NCBI GenBank assembly: GCA_016283075.1
Contig: JAEEMF010000085.1
Coordinates: forward strand, 1-45,109
Origin: Bacilli bacterium
GTDB taxonomy: Bacteria > Bacillota_I > Bacilli_A > RF39 > UBA660
Direction of reading: 5' to 3'
DNA: 45,109 nt
The translations under genes were made by a program, and so were the position numbers. Shown here piece by piece: positions 25,299-32,618 of the stretch. The notes beneath the pieces are model-generated. The model was not told the DNA's origin. It made no database searches and saw only the letters and a program-made list of their open reading frames with translations. Within the stretch, counting starts at the first letter, position 1. Every line of letters starts with the position of its first letter.

Positions 25299-25382
25299 GC
25301 ATCATGTATGTTCCACTTTGCCTTTAGAACACACGCTATCGTCTAAATTGTCATAACAAATGTCAGGCAAACTATTTGTTAC
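25252..25382 (-). ncRNA. Structured leader RNA with two hairpins and complementary loops
   Basis: A transcript of about 130 nt predicted from the promoter at 25389-25417 to the T-run at 25252. Hairpin A is TAACAAAT/ATTTGTTA with loop AGTTTGCCTGAC. Hairpin B is GTGTGTTC/GAACATAC with loop TAAAGGCAAAGTG. The loops carry TTTGCC and GGCAAA, so a six-base kissing interaction is possible. A terminator hairpin follows. I match it to no known riboswitch, T-box or SRP RNA. It may be a small RNA, an attenuator, or an RNA antitoxin. Confidence 0.5.
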
Positions 25383-25388
25383 ATCTAT

Positions 25389-25417
25389 ATTATAGCAAAC
25401 ATTTGTTTGTATAACAA
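25389..25417 (-). promoter_or_regulatory. Promoter of the leader RNA and rhuM-fic
   Basis: TTGTTA, 17-nt spacer, TATAAT on the minus strand; the spacer holds a LexA-like palindrome. Confidence 0.65.
25396..25409 (-). promoter_or_regulatory. LexA-like operator in the rhuM-fic promoter
   Basis: CAAACAAATGTTTG, a near-perfect palindrome differing from CGAACRNRYGTTYG at one position, 1 nt from the -10. Confidence 0.5.
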
Positions 25418-25430
25418 TACTTATATAATT

Positions 25431-25456
25431 AAAAAACTAGATAATCTAGTTTTTTT
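25431..25456 (-). terminator. Terminator of ffh
   Basis: AAAAAACTAG/CTAGTTTTTT with loop ATAAT and T-rich flanks on both strands, just past the ffh stop. Confidence 0.8.
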
Positions 25457-25463
25457 GTATTAT

Positions 25464-26771
25464 TTAAAATGGCATTTTGAAGTTGCCGCTTTTAAATTGT
25501 TTCATCATAACTTTCATTTGTTCAAATTGTTTTAAAAGTCTATTAACTTCTTCAACACTTCTTGCTGATCCCTTAGCAATTCTTTGTTTTCTAGTTGCTT
25601 TAAGTACTTCTGGATGTCTTCTTTCATATGGAGTCATAGAAAGAATAATTGCTTCAATATGAGCCATATCTTTAGGATCTACTTTAACATTATTAAGTCC
25701 CATTTTCTTTGCGCCTGGAATTAATTTAATTAAGTTTTCAAGAGGTCCTAACTTTTTAATTTGTTTTAACTGTACAAGGAAATCTTCTAAATCAAATTTA
25801 CCAGCTTGCATCTTTTTTGCTGCTTCCATAGTTTCTTTTTCATCAATTACAGATTCAGCTTTTTCAATCATACTCATGATATCTCCCATACCAAGAATAC
25901 GAGTTGCCATTCTTTCTGGATAGAATTCTTCAAGTCCATCCATCTTTTCAGATACACCTACAAATTTAATAGGAATATTTGTCAAATGTCTAATAGATAA
26001 AGCTGCACCACCACGAGTATCACCATCTAACTTAGTAAGGATTGCTCCTGTAAGTGGTAACTTATCATTAAATCCTGTAATAACATTAATAGCATCTTGA
26101 CCTACCATAGAGTCTACTACTAAAAGGATTTCATTAGGTTTAACTTCATTATTAATATTTTGAAGTTCTTCCATTAAACTTTCATCAATATGAAGTCTAC
26201 CAGCAGTATCTATTATTACATAATTAAATTTATTTTCTTTAGCATAATTTAAAGCATTTTTAGCTATCTCTACCGGATTACCTTTACCTTCTTCATATAC
26301 TTCTATATTAAGTTGTCTACCAAGTTCTTTTAACTGATCAATTGCCGCTGGACGATATACGTCACATGCTACCATTAATACTTTTTTATTATATTTTTTG
26401 CGAAGTAAATTAGCAAGCTTTCCAGCTGCAGTAGTTTTACCACTACCTTGTAAACCTGCAAGCATAAGTATGCTTGGATTACCACTAGTATATAGTTCTG
26501 CTTTTTCTCCTCCAAGAAGATCAACTAGTTCATCCTTTAATATTTTTACAAATACTTCACCTGGTTTTAAACTCTTAGCTACTTCTTCACCAAGTGCTTT
26601 TTCTTTTACTTTATTAATAAACTCTTTTACTACGACGTAGTTAACATCTGCTTCTAAAAGTGCAAGTCTAATTTCTCTTACTACATCACTAATATTTTCT
26701 TCAGTGATTTTTCCATATCCTTTTATTTTATCAACAGCAGATTGTAATCTTTCACCTAAATTTTCAAACAT
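25464..26771 (-). CDS. ffh: Signal recognition particle GTPase Ffh
   Basis: 435 residues. Binds signal sequences with SRP RNA and delivers ribosomes to FtsY at the membrane. The N-domain starts MFENLGERLQSAVDKI. The G-domain has GLQGSGKTTAAGKLA, DTAGRLHID and TKLDGD; the methionine-rich M-domain ends with the SRP-RNA motif RKQRIAKGSARSVEEVN and many Met. The track start adds five residues; ATG 26771 with GGTGA upstream gives the usual N-terminus. It is a single-gene unit here; the SRP RNA gene is not seen in the window. Confidence 0.98.
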   Translation of the reverse strand: MFENLGERLQSAVDKIKGYGKITEENISDVVREIRLALLEADVNYVVVKEFINKVKEKALGEEVAKSLKPGEVFVKILKDELVDLLGGEKAELYTSGNPSILMLAGLQGSGKTTAAGKLANLLRKKYNKKVLMVACDVYRPAAIDQLKELGRQLNIEVYEEGKGNPVEIAKNALNYAKENKFNYVIIDTAGRLHIDESLMEELQNINNEVKPNEILLVVDSMVGQDAINVITGFNDKLPLTGAILTKLDGDTRGGAALSIRHLTNIPIKFVGVSEKMDGLEEFYPERMATRILGMGDIMSMIEKAESVIDEKETMEAAKKMQAGKFDLEDFLVQLKQIKKLGPLENLIKLIPGAKKMGLNNVKVDPKDMAHIEAIILSMTPYERRHPEVLKATRKQRIAKGSARSVEEVNRLLKQFEQMKVMMKQFKSGNFKMPF

Positions 26772-26787
26772 TTCAATCACCATCATT

Positions 26788-26796
26788 ATTATATCA
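26788..26796 (-). promoter_or_regulatory. Extended -10 promoter (TGATATAAT) of ffh
   Basis: TGATATAAT on the minus strand 16 nt before ATG 26771; implies a very short leader of about 10 nt. Confidence 0.5.
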
Positions 26797-26802
26797 TATA
26801 CT

Positions 26803-26828
26803 AAAAAAAAGCACTATTAAGTGCTTTA
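26803..26828 (-). terminator. Terminator of the 347-residue membrane protein gene
   Basis: AAAGCACT/AGTGCTTT stem, loop TAAT, then TTTTTT on the minus strand; the stop codon is in the stem. Confidence 0.85.
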
Positions 26829-27869
26829 AGATTGTTTAAATTCTGGTGAAATATTTGAGTATTTAGCCTGATACATAACAAAAGGAACGTTTGCACCTGG
26901 GAAAAATACTAAATATACCTTTTCATCAGCTTTTAAATTATTATAATTATCTTTTTCAACATTAAATGCTCTTTTATAAGATTTAAATCTAAGTTTTAAA
27001 ATCTTACGATTTCTTTCACTACGAGTAACTCTTTCATCTATCGATTTAATAATATCGGTTTTTATAATAATATTACCATCTCTAATAGCATTTAACTTTC
27101 TACTAAACTTAAGTGCATCTCTAGAACTAAAGACAATTAATAAAAGAGATAATATTGGAATTATAAAATGAAGATCACTATTTTCTCCATAAAAAAGTGT
27201 TACAAATATATTAGTAAGAATAAAAACTACTAGAACGCAGAAATTAACTTTCATTAAGAAGTAGGAATTACTAATACAATCTTTTAAGGCTTCTTTATTA
27301 ATTTCTTTCTTTTCTCCAAATGTTTTTTCTACCTTTTTAAAATCTAAATATCTAGGTAACTCTTCTATATCAATTACTTTTAGATTTTCAGATAAACGAT
27401 ATTCATTCTTATTAAAAATCATAGATTGATAATTATTTAAAACAATATAATATTTATCATCTACTTTAGCCTTACGATAGTTTACTACATCAGTAACTAT
27501 TTTATCTCTATATAAATCATAAATATCTTTAAATACTAAATAATACATTATTTGGTCATTACCTTTAATAGAAGTTTCTACAGAAGTTTCAAATTCTTTT
27601 AGAGTATCTTCTACAATAACATATTCTCCATGTTTAAAACTATTTGTTTCATTAATCTTTTTAAATATTGATACAATTGGCATTGCTATTAAGAATAGTC
27701 CAATTGGAATAGAAAGTGCATGATTATATTTAATACTTATATATACAAGCATACATCCATTAGTTACAAGGACAATAAAAAACACAATTAAAAAGATACT
27801 AAGAGTAAAATTCATAGTAGCATTATGTTTAATAAAATTCTTGGTAATTAACTTCTTTCTAACTTTCAT
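26826..27869 (-). CDS. Four-helix membrane protein of unknown function
   Basis: 347 residues. Two helices near the N-terminus (about 20-42 and 47-65) and two in the middle (about 203-245) frame two cytoplasmic-looking domains: one around YVIVEDTLKEFETSVE and one C-terminal. This resembles membrane proteins with duplicated two-helix plus domain units, but no family is recognised. GGAGGA precedes the ATG. Single gene between ffh and the small-peptide locus. Confidence 0.55.
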   Translation of the reverse strand: MKVRKKLITKNFIKHNATMNFTLSIFLIVFFIVLVTNGCMLVYISIKYNHALSIPIGLFLIAMPIVSIFKKINETNSFKHGEYVIVEDTLKEFETSVETSIKGNDQIMYYLVFKDIYDLYRDKIVTDVVNYRKAKVDDKYYIVLNNYQSMIFNKNEYRLSENLKVIDIEELPRYLDFKKVEKTFGEKKEINKEALKDCISNSYFLMKVNFCVLVVFILTNIFVTLFYGENSDLHFIIPILSLLLIVFSSRDALKFSRKLNAIRDGNIIIKTDIIKSIDERVTRSERNRKILKLRFKSYKRAFNVEKDNYNNLKADEKVYLVFFPGANVPFVMYQAKYSNISPEFKQS

Positions 27870-27956
27870 ATAAGTCCTCCAATTATCATCTAAAATTATT
27901 GTATCACAAGATATAAAAAAATAAAACTATGAAAAGAAAATTAAAAATTTTAAGTA

Positions 27957-27981
27957 TAAAAAAAGGATTTAATAAATCCTT
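27957..27981 (-). terminator. Minus-strand terminator downstream of the antisense RNA
   Basis: AAGGATTT/AAATCCTT stem with 3-nt loop followed by TTTTTTT. No minus-strand protein gene ends here, so it marks the end of an RNA read from the promoter at 28204-28231. Confidence 0.7.
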
Positions 27982-28045
27982 GCCGTATCATATTAATGTA
28001 GGGATATCTAAATGTTAGGTATTATCTTCGAAAGGAGGTGATACT

Positions 28046-28129
28046 ATGACTAAAAAAGATTTTTTAATTTATTCTTTAGTAATAATCATTTTCCTATTAT
28101 TAACTATATTACTTATAGAAATAATATAA
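28046..28129 (+). CDS. 27-residue hydrophobic peptide, candidate type I toxin
   Basis: MTKKDFLIYSLVIIIFLLLT and seven more residues: a basic N-terminus, one membrane helix and a Glu near the end, preceded by a near-perfect Shine-Dalgarno sequence (AAAGGAGGTG). This is the profile of type I toxins (Fst/TxpA-like) and of small membrane peptides generally. A divergent-strand promoter downstream would make an antisense RNA ending in a hairpin over its 3' region, and the flanking sequence forms a 5'-3' stem. Too short for the ORF track. No named family recognised; toxicity is inference. Confidence 0.65.
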   Translation: MTKKDFLIYSLVIIIFLLLTILLIEII

Positions 28130-28130
28130 G

Positions 28131-28197
28131 AAAAAACCTAACTAGTTAGTTAGGGCGTTACAAGGTAACACCTAACTTACGAATATTAGATGTTCCT
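28131..28197 (-). ncRNA. Candidate antisense RNA (antitoxin-like), about 65 nt
   Basis: From the promoter at 28204-28231 the minus strand reads through a GUUAC/GUAAC hairpin and then CCTAACT-AACT-AGTTAGG followed by TTTTTT, an intrinsic terminator at 28131-28153. Read-through would extend to the second terminator at 27957. It overlaps the 3' region of the peptide transcript. Confidence 0.5.
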
Positions 28198-28203
28198 ATA
28201 CTT

Positions 28204-28231
28204 ATATTATCATATTTGATACATAAGTCAA
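28204..28231 (-). promoter_or_regulatory. Promoter of the antisense RNA
   Basis: TTGACT, 16-nt spacer, TAATAT with an extended TG (TGATAATAT) on the minus strand. No minus-strand ORF follows it before 27957. Confidence 0.65.
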
Positions 28232-28237
28232 TGCCAT

Positions 28238-28266
28238 AAAAAAAGGAAACTAACTATTTAGTTTCC
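28238..28266 (-). terminator. Terminator of ddl
   Basis: GGAAACTAA/TTTAGTTTCC stem, then TTTTTTT on the minus strand, overlapping the ddl stop codon. Confidence 0.85.
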
Positions 28267-29455
28267 CTTTTACTGCGCCTTTAACTCCTTTAGCACCTTT
28301 TAATCCTCCAAAGTTTGAAAGGATATTTGTATCAAATGAAGTAGTTTTTTTACTCTTAATTTTATAATCTTTTATAGCTAAAGTAATAACTTCATCTAAA
28401 AGTTCTGGATATGGTTTTCCACTTGGATCCCATAAGTAGAATGAAAGTGATCCAGGAATAGTATTTGGTTCATTGATATAGAATTTATTTGCTTTCTTAT
28501 CAATTAAAAAATCGATACGGCATATTCCACTTAAACCAAGTACTTTAAATATTTTCTTAGATGTTTCTTGAATATCTTTTGTTAAATCTTTAGATAATCT
28601 AGCTGGAATAACTCTATCTGTTGAAGCCATTCCTTTAGATCCACCTGTTTTAGTTTTACTTCCACCTAAGTATTTATCTTTATATGTTAAGAATTCATCT
28701 GTACTCATTACTTCTTCAAGTACTGAAGCTTCTTGATAATCATAGTTACCTACTACTGAGCAGTTAACTTCTACTAAATTATCTACTAGTTTTTCTACTA
28801 CTATTTTAGAATCATAGCTGATTGCATCTTCAATAGCTTCCTCTATTTTCTTTTCATCTTTTACTACTGTAATACCAACACTACTACCAAGTGTTGCTGG
28901 TTTAACAATTACTGGATATCCTATCTTTTTAATATTCTTTAGAATATCTTTAGGATCATTTAAATATTCAGTATCATAGAACCAAGTATAATCAACAATT
29001 GGTAATTTTTCTGAGGCAAATACTTGTTTCATTACTACTTTATCTTGCCCTAGTGCTGCGCCAAGTACATGTGGTCCTACAAAAGGAATACCTACTGTTT
29101 CTAAATATCCAGCAAGTGAACCATCTTCAACACCTGCACCATGTACTATAGGGAATACTACATCTAGTTCTTCTACTACACTTTTAAATAATCCTAGTTT
29201 TTGAAGTACAAAGCTATTATCTTTCTTATATAACACTACTTTAGTAGCATATCTTTTTAAATCTTCAAAATCCTTATAAATATCAATATCCATAAGCATT
29301 TTACCAGTATACCAAGTTCTATCTTTTCCTATATAGATTGGTACTATATCATATTTATTTTGATCAATTGATTGCATAGCTTGAACTGCCGAAATAATAC
29401 TAATTTCATGTTCAACACTAGTTCCACCAAAAATAACACCTAATTTTATTTTCAT
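28250..29455 (-). CDS. ddl: D-alanine--D-alanine ligase
   Basis: 401-residue ATP-grasp ligase joining two D-Ala for the peptidoglycan stem. N-terminal VIFGGTSVEHEISIISA, the ATP-grasp lid region VIVKPATLGSSVGITVV, and the metal-site segment FYINEPNTIPGSLSFYLW are present. It carries a longer serine/glycine loop (LGGSKTKTGGSKGMAS) and about 25 extra C-terminal residues rich in Gly and Lys (GGLKGAKGVKGAVKG). GGAGATG precedes the ATG. It lies 12 nt after murF, so the dipeptide maker and the dipeptide-adding ligase are cotranscribed. Confidence 0.95.
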   Translation of the reverse strand: MKIKLGVIFGGTSVEHEISIISAVQAMQSIDQNKYDIVPIYIGKDRTWYTGKMLMDIDIYKDFEDLKRYATKVVLYKKDNSFVLQKLGLFKSVVEELDVVFPIVHGAGVEDGSLAGYLETVGIPFVGPHVLGAALGQDKVVMKQVFASEKLPIVDYTWFYDTEYLNDPKDILKNIKKIGYPVIVKPATLGSSVGITVVKDEKKIEEAIEDAISYDSKIVVEKLVDNLVEVNCSVVGNYDYQEASVLEEVMSTDEFLTYKDKYLGGSKTKTGGSKGMASTDRVIPARLSKDLTKDIQETSKKIFKVLGLSGICRIDFLIDKKANKFYINEPNTIPGSLSFYLWDPSGKPYPELLDEVITLAIKDYKIKSKKTTSFDTNILSNFGGLKGAKGVKGAVKGKLNS

Positions 29456-29467
29456 AAATACATCTCC

Positions 29468-31066
29468 TTATTTTTCATTAAATATATCTGGTAAATCATT
29501 TTCAAGTAATACATAAGTTTCACCATCTTCTAAATCTTTCATTAATTTAAAAGCTAGTTTAACATCATTTATTACATAGATATATTTTTCATCAAATTTC
29601 TTTTCTACTAGTCCATCATAAATAGGTTTTGTTTGCTCTTTACCTACTAAGATAACTTCATCACATACATCAGCTATTTGTTTTCCAAATGTATTATTAT
29701 ATTCATATTGTTTATCACCTAGTTCAATCATACCAGGAGTAACAATAATCTTTTTACCAGGCATAAGTCCTAGTACATCTACAGCCATTTTAGAACCAAC
29801 TGGATTAGAATTATAAGCATCATCTATGATATTAATAGAACCAAACTTTTTAAGTTCAAGTCTATGTTCTACAGCTTTAACTCTTTTTACACCCATTTGT
29901 AACTGACTTACTGATATTCCTAAATACTTACCAAGAGCAAGTCCTGCAAGTATATTATAAATATTATTTTTACCAAGAAGTTTTGTTTCAAAGTTATATT
30001 TAGTTTTATCTCCTTTAAATACAACATCGAAAGTCATTCCTTGATAAGTCATTTTTATATTAGATGCTTTTACATCAACATCTTCACTATCTATTCCTAC
30101 CCAAAGTATTTTACAGTTATTTTTAAGTTTATAACTTACTTGTAACTCATCATCAGCATTTAGTACTCCTACACCATCACTAGGTAAACTTTCAATAAGT
30201 TCAAATTTACCTTTTTGAATATTTTCTTGAGAACCAAAGCTTTCTAAATGAGCAGTTCCTATTTTTGTAATAATACCATATTTAGGATGAACGAAATCGC
30301 ATAACTCTTTTATTTCACCTTGTTTAAACGCTCCCATTTCTGCTATAAATAATTTAGTAAATTTATCTAAATAATTATTTATAGTAATCATAAGCCCATT
30401 TGGAGTATTAAAGTTCTTTGGAGTCGGAAGAACATCATATTTAATACTTAATATATCATTTAAAATATTTTTACTACTAGTTTTACCATATGATCCAGTA
30501 ATACCTATAACATCTAAAGTATTTAAAGATGCTAGTTTATTTTTAGCTTTATTAAAGTAATAATAATATACTAATTTTTCTACTGGTTTATTTATTAGAT
30601 TAACAATAAATATTACTATGTAATCTAAGTAAATAAATAATCCTAGTATTAAATATAATTTATAAAAGTTTTCTTCACTTATTAAAATAGTAAGTACTGT
30701 AATAAGTGCTATAAATAATAGTATTTCTGTAAAGATAAGTCTTTTTACTCTACTAGTATAAGCAAGTGGTTTTTTAACCTGCTCTTTTTTTCTTTTCTTA
30801 ACAAAGATAAGTGCACATACTCCGTAGAATATAATAAATAAGAAAATAATAAATTTCTCTGGTAAGTATTTACCTATAAAGAATATAACAAATAGTATAT
30901 CTATATTTATAAATACTTTACCTAAATTATCTTTAATCCATTTTAAATATCTAAATCCATCGTTATACCAGTTTTGTTGTAAGATATGAAGTGCTTTATC
31001 ACTTTTAACAAGATAGTAAATAAAAGCACACATTACTGATATAACAAAAAGTAATTTATGTTCCAT
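29468..31066 (-). CDS. murF: MurF-type ligase with N-terminal membrane domain
   Basis: 532 residues. The C-terminal 345 form a Mur ligase: P-loop GITGSYGKTSSKN at about 190, the GAFKQGEIKELCDFVHPKYG segment, and IDDAYNSNPVGSKMAVDVL, which is typical of MurF. It adds D-Ala-D-Ala to UDP-MurNAc-tripeptide. Instead of the usual soluble N-terminal substrate domain it has about 170 residues with four or so membrane helices and the motif LQQNWYNDGFRYLKWI. The start overlaps the hydrolase stop (TAATG) and ddl follows. The membrane form is found in some Firmicutes relatives, as far as I know; it is most likely MurF but a MurT-like ligase is not excluded. Confidence 0.85.
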   Translation of the reverse strand: MEHKLLFVISVMCAFIYYLVKSDKALHILQQNWYNDGFRYLKWIKDNLGKVFINIDILFVIFFIGKYLPEKFIIFLFIIFYGVCALIFVKKRKKEQVKKPLAYTSRVKRLIFTEILLFIALITVLTILISEENFYKLYLILGLFIYLDYIVIFIVNLINKPVEKLVYYYYFNKAKNKLASLNTLDVIGITGSYGKTSSKNILNDILSIKYDVLPTPKNFNTPNGLMITINNYLDKFTKLFIAEMGAFKQGEIKELCDFVHPKYGIITKIGTAHLESFGSQENIQKGKFELIESLPSDGVGVLNADDELQVSYKLKNNCKILWVGIDSEDVDVKASNIKMTYQGMTFDVVFKGDKTKYNFETKLLGKNNIYNILAGLALGKYLGISVSQLQMGVKRVKAVEHRLELKKFGSINIIDDAYNSNPVGSKMAVDVLGLMPGKKIIVTPGMIELGDKQYEYNNTFGKQIADVCDEVILVGKEQTKPIYDGLVEKKFDEKYIYVINDVKLAFKLMKDLEDGETYVLLENDLPDIFNEK

Positions 31067-31797
31067 TATTTACCTCCTACTAAACTTCTTATAATATTAA
31101 CTGTTTGCCCTGCTCTTTCATAATAAGCATAGTGAGAACATCCTTCATAAGGAACTAAAGCAGAGCCAGGGATTAAACCTTCTAAATCAATACCATGTTC
31201 AAATGGTACTACATCATCATGTGTTCCCCAAATAATAATAGTTTCTGCTTTTATTTTCTTTGCCTCTTCTTCTAAATTAGCAGTAACAGAATTAACTAGT
31301 ATTTTTCTCATAGTTTCAGATGCGCTTCTATATTCAGCACTACCAATATGTTTTTTAGCCCATCCTTCTAATTTATTAATACCAGGAATTTTTTTAGCAA
31401 ATTTTAGTAGATATGTTTTTAAGTTAATCTTTTTAATCGGTTTAAAAGGACTATCAAGAAGTACTAATTTATCTACATCATATAAACTAGCATATAGTAT
31501 TGAAAGTTCTCCTCCAAAAGAGTGACCAACAAGTGTTGGATTTTTAACTTTTAAACTATCTAATAATGCTTTAATAGCATTTACAAAGTCTAGGTGATTC
31601 CATGGATATGTAGGTTCACTGCTACTTCCATGTCCAGGTAAATCAATAACAATAGTATGGTACTCTCTAGATAAAGGATCACTTAATATTTTCATCATTT
31701 CAATATTTTGTCCCCATCCATGTAAGAACACTATTGTCTTACCTTTTTTATTACCATAGTCAATGTAATTTATTTCAACATCATTAACTTTATACAT
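31066..31797 (-). CDS. Alpha/beta hydrolase
   Basis: 243 residues. Oxyanion-hole region VFLHGWGQN, nucleophile elbow LVGHSFGGE with Ser, an acid likely in IIWGTHDDVVPF, and a catalytic His in EGCSHYAYYERAG, followed by the end. Substrate not predictable. The track start GTG 31806 is within AAGGTGA; ATG 31797 is better. First gene of hydrolase-murF-ddl with a 1-nt overlap to murF, so an envelope-related role is possible but unproven. Confidence 0.85.
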   Translation of the reverse strand: MYKVNDVEINYIDYGNKKGKTIVFLHGWGQNIEMMKILSDPLSREYHTIVIDLPGHGSSSEPTYPWNHLDFVNAIKALLDSLKVKNPTLVGHSFGGELSILYASLYDVDKLVLLDSPFKPIKKINLKTYLLKFAKKIPGINKLEGWAKKHIGSAEYRSASETMRKILVNSVTANLEEEAKKIKAETIIIWGTHDDVVPFEHGIDLEGLIPGSALVPYEGCSHYAYYERAGQTVNIIRSLVGGK

Positions 31798-31841
31798 CTT
31801 AATCACCTTAATTAATTATACAATATTTTTATATATAAAAC

Positions 31842-31868
31842 AATAAAAGCACCATATTATTGGTGCTA
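31842..31868 (-). terminator. Terminator of pgeF
   Basis: AGCACCA/TGGTGCT stem with 6-nt loop, then TTTATTG on the minus strand, just past the pgeF stop. Confidence 0.8.
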
Positions 31869-31872
31869 ACTT

Positions 31873-32610
31873 TTATTTTTTGAGTGCTATTAACGCTACA
31901 TTTCTGCAAGGAGTATGATCTCCTCTATATGAATTAAAAACACTATTATTATGCATAGTACATATATTAGATAAGTTGATATTATTTTCAGTTAATCCTA
32001 ACTTAATCATTTCTCTTTTATTAATAGTAACTGTATCAATAAAGTATTTTTGTTTACCATCTTTAATATCTCCTAGAGATATTAAATCATCTATATTATC
32101 AAATACTTTTTTGAAGTTATCTACTAAATCTTCATCTACTTCAAAACAACATTTTAGTATACTAGGGCATATAAATGCTTTTATATTTTTAGGATTACAT
32201 CCATATTCAGTAATCATTATATTAATAGCATTATCTATTATTTTATTTAAAGTACCTTTCCATCCAGAATGGATATTACCTATTACTTTACTTACAGGAT
32301 CATATAAAAGAATACTTTGACAATCCGCCGATTTAGTAAGTAGTGCTACTCCTCTTACATTAGTAATAAATCCATCAACATCATTAAGAAGTGTTTCACT
32401 TTCTTTATCAACACACTCTATATTAGTACTATGAGTTTGATTAGATATATATAATTTATCAAACTTATAACCAGCCATTTCTTCTAGCTTTTTAAATTCA
32501 CCTTCTAAATTAGACATATCTAAATTAAAAGGTTTCTTAGTATATAAATGAATTACATCATCATATTTACTAAGTTCCTCAAAGTATACGTATTTATCAG
32601 TATCTTTCAT
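31873..32610 (-). CDS. pgeF: PgeF (YfiH/laccase-domain) peptidoglycan editing factor
   Basis: 245 residues of the YfiH family, a zinc-dependent fold. In Escherichia coli it is reported to correct muropeptides with the wrong first residue; related members act as purine nucleoside phosphorylases. TKSADCQSILLYDP supplies the conserved Cys, NIHSGWKGTLNKIIDNAI the metal His region, and CPSILKCCFEVDEDLV and NSYRGDHTPCRNVALIAL complete the signature. GGAGTAA precedes the ATG. It starts 8 nt after the unknown 434-residue gene. Confidence 0.92.
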   Translation of the reverse strand: MKDTDKYVYFEELSKYDDVIHLYTKKPFNLDMSNLEGEFKKLEEMAGYKFDKLYISNQTHSTNIECVDKESETLLNDVDGFITNVRGVALLTKSADCQSILLYDPVSKVIGNIHSGWKGTLNKIIDNAINIMITEYGCNPKNIKAFICPSILKCCFEVDEDLVDNFKKVFDNIDDLISLGDIKDGKQKYFIDTVTINKREMIKLGLTENNINLSNICTMHNNSVFNSYRGDHTPCRNVALIALKK

Positions 32611-32618
32611 AATTACTC

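Larger units (their letters stand above)
28004..28197. repeat. Imperfect inverted repeat flanking the small-peptide ORF
   Basis: The 5' arm (TAGGGATATCTAA, then GTTAGGTATTATC) and the 3' arm (GGTAACACCTAAC, then TTAGATGTTCCTA) are complementary. 12 of 13 positions pair in the inner part (one G-U) and 11 of 13 in the outer, with 9 unpaired bases between on one side. In the peptide mRNA they would close a long-range 5'-3' stem. Confidence 0.6.

Noticed and set aside
25245-25307. 20-codon ORF (MMREYTFFSKEEE...) over the rhuM-fic leader terminator, possible leader peptide
   Set aside because: No convincing ribosome site; kept only as an alternative to an RNA-only attenuator.
25290-25330. T-box-like piece (GTGGAAC...GCGGG) in the rhuM-fic leader
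   Set aside because: The leader is too short for a T-box stem I and specifier loop, and the antiterminator consensus is not met.
26398-26640. 80-residue and similar plus-strand ORFs opposite ffh, pgeF, dut, nrd and others
   Set aside because: Shadows in other frames of well-supported genes, without ribosome sites.
27929-28018. 29-codon plus-strand ORF upstream of the 27-residue peptide
   Set aside because: No ribosome site, and it runs across a minus-strand terminator and the 5' arm of the inverted repeat; probably chance.
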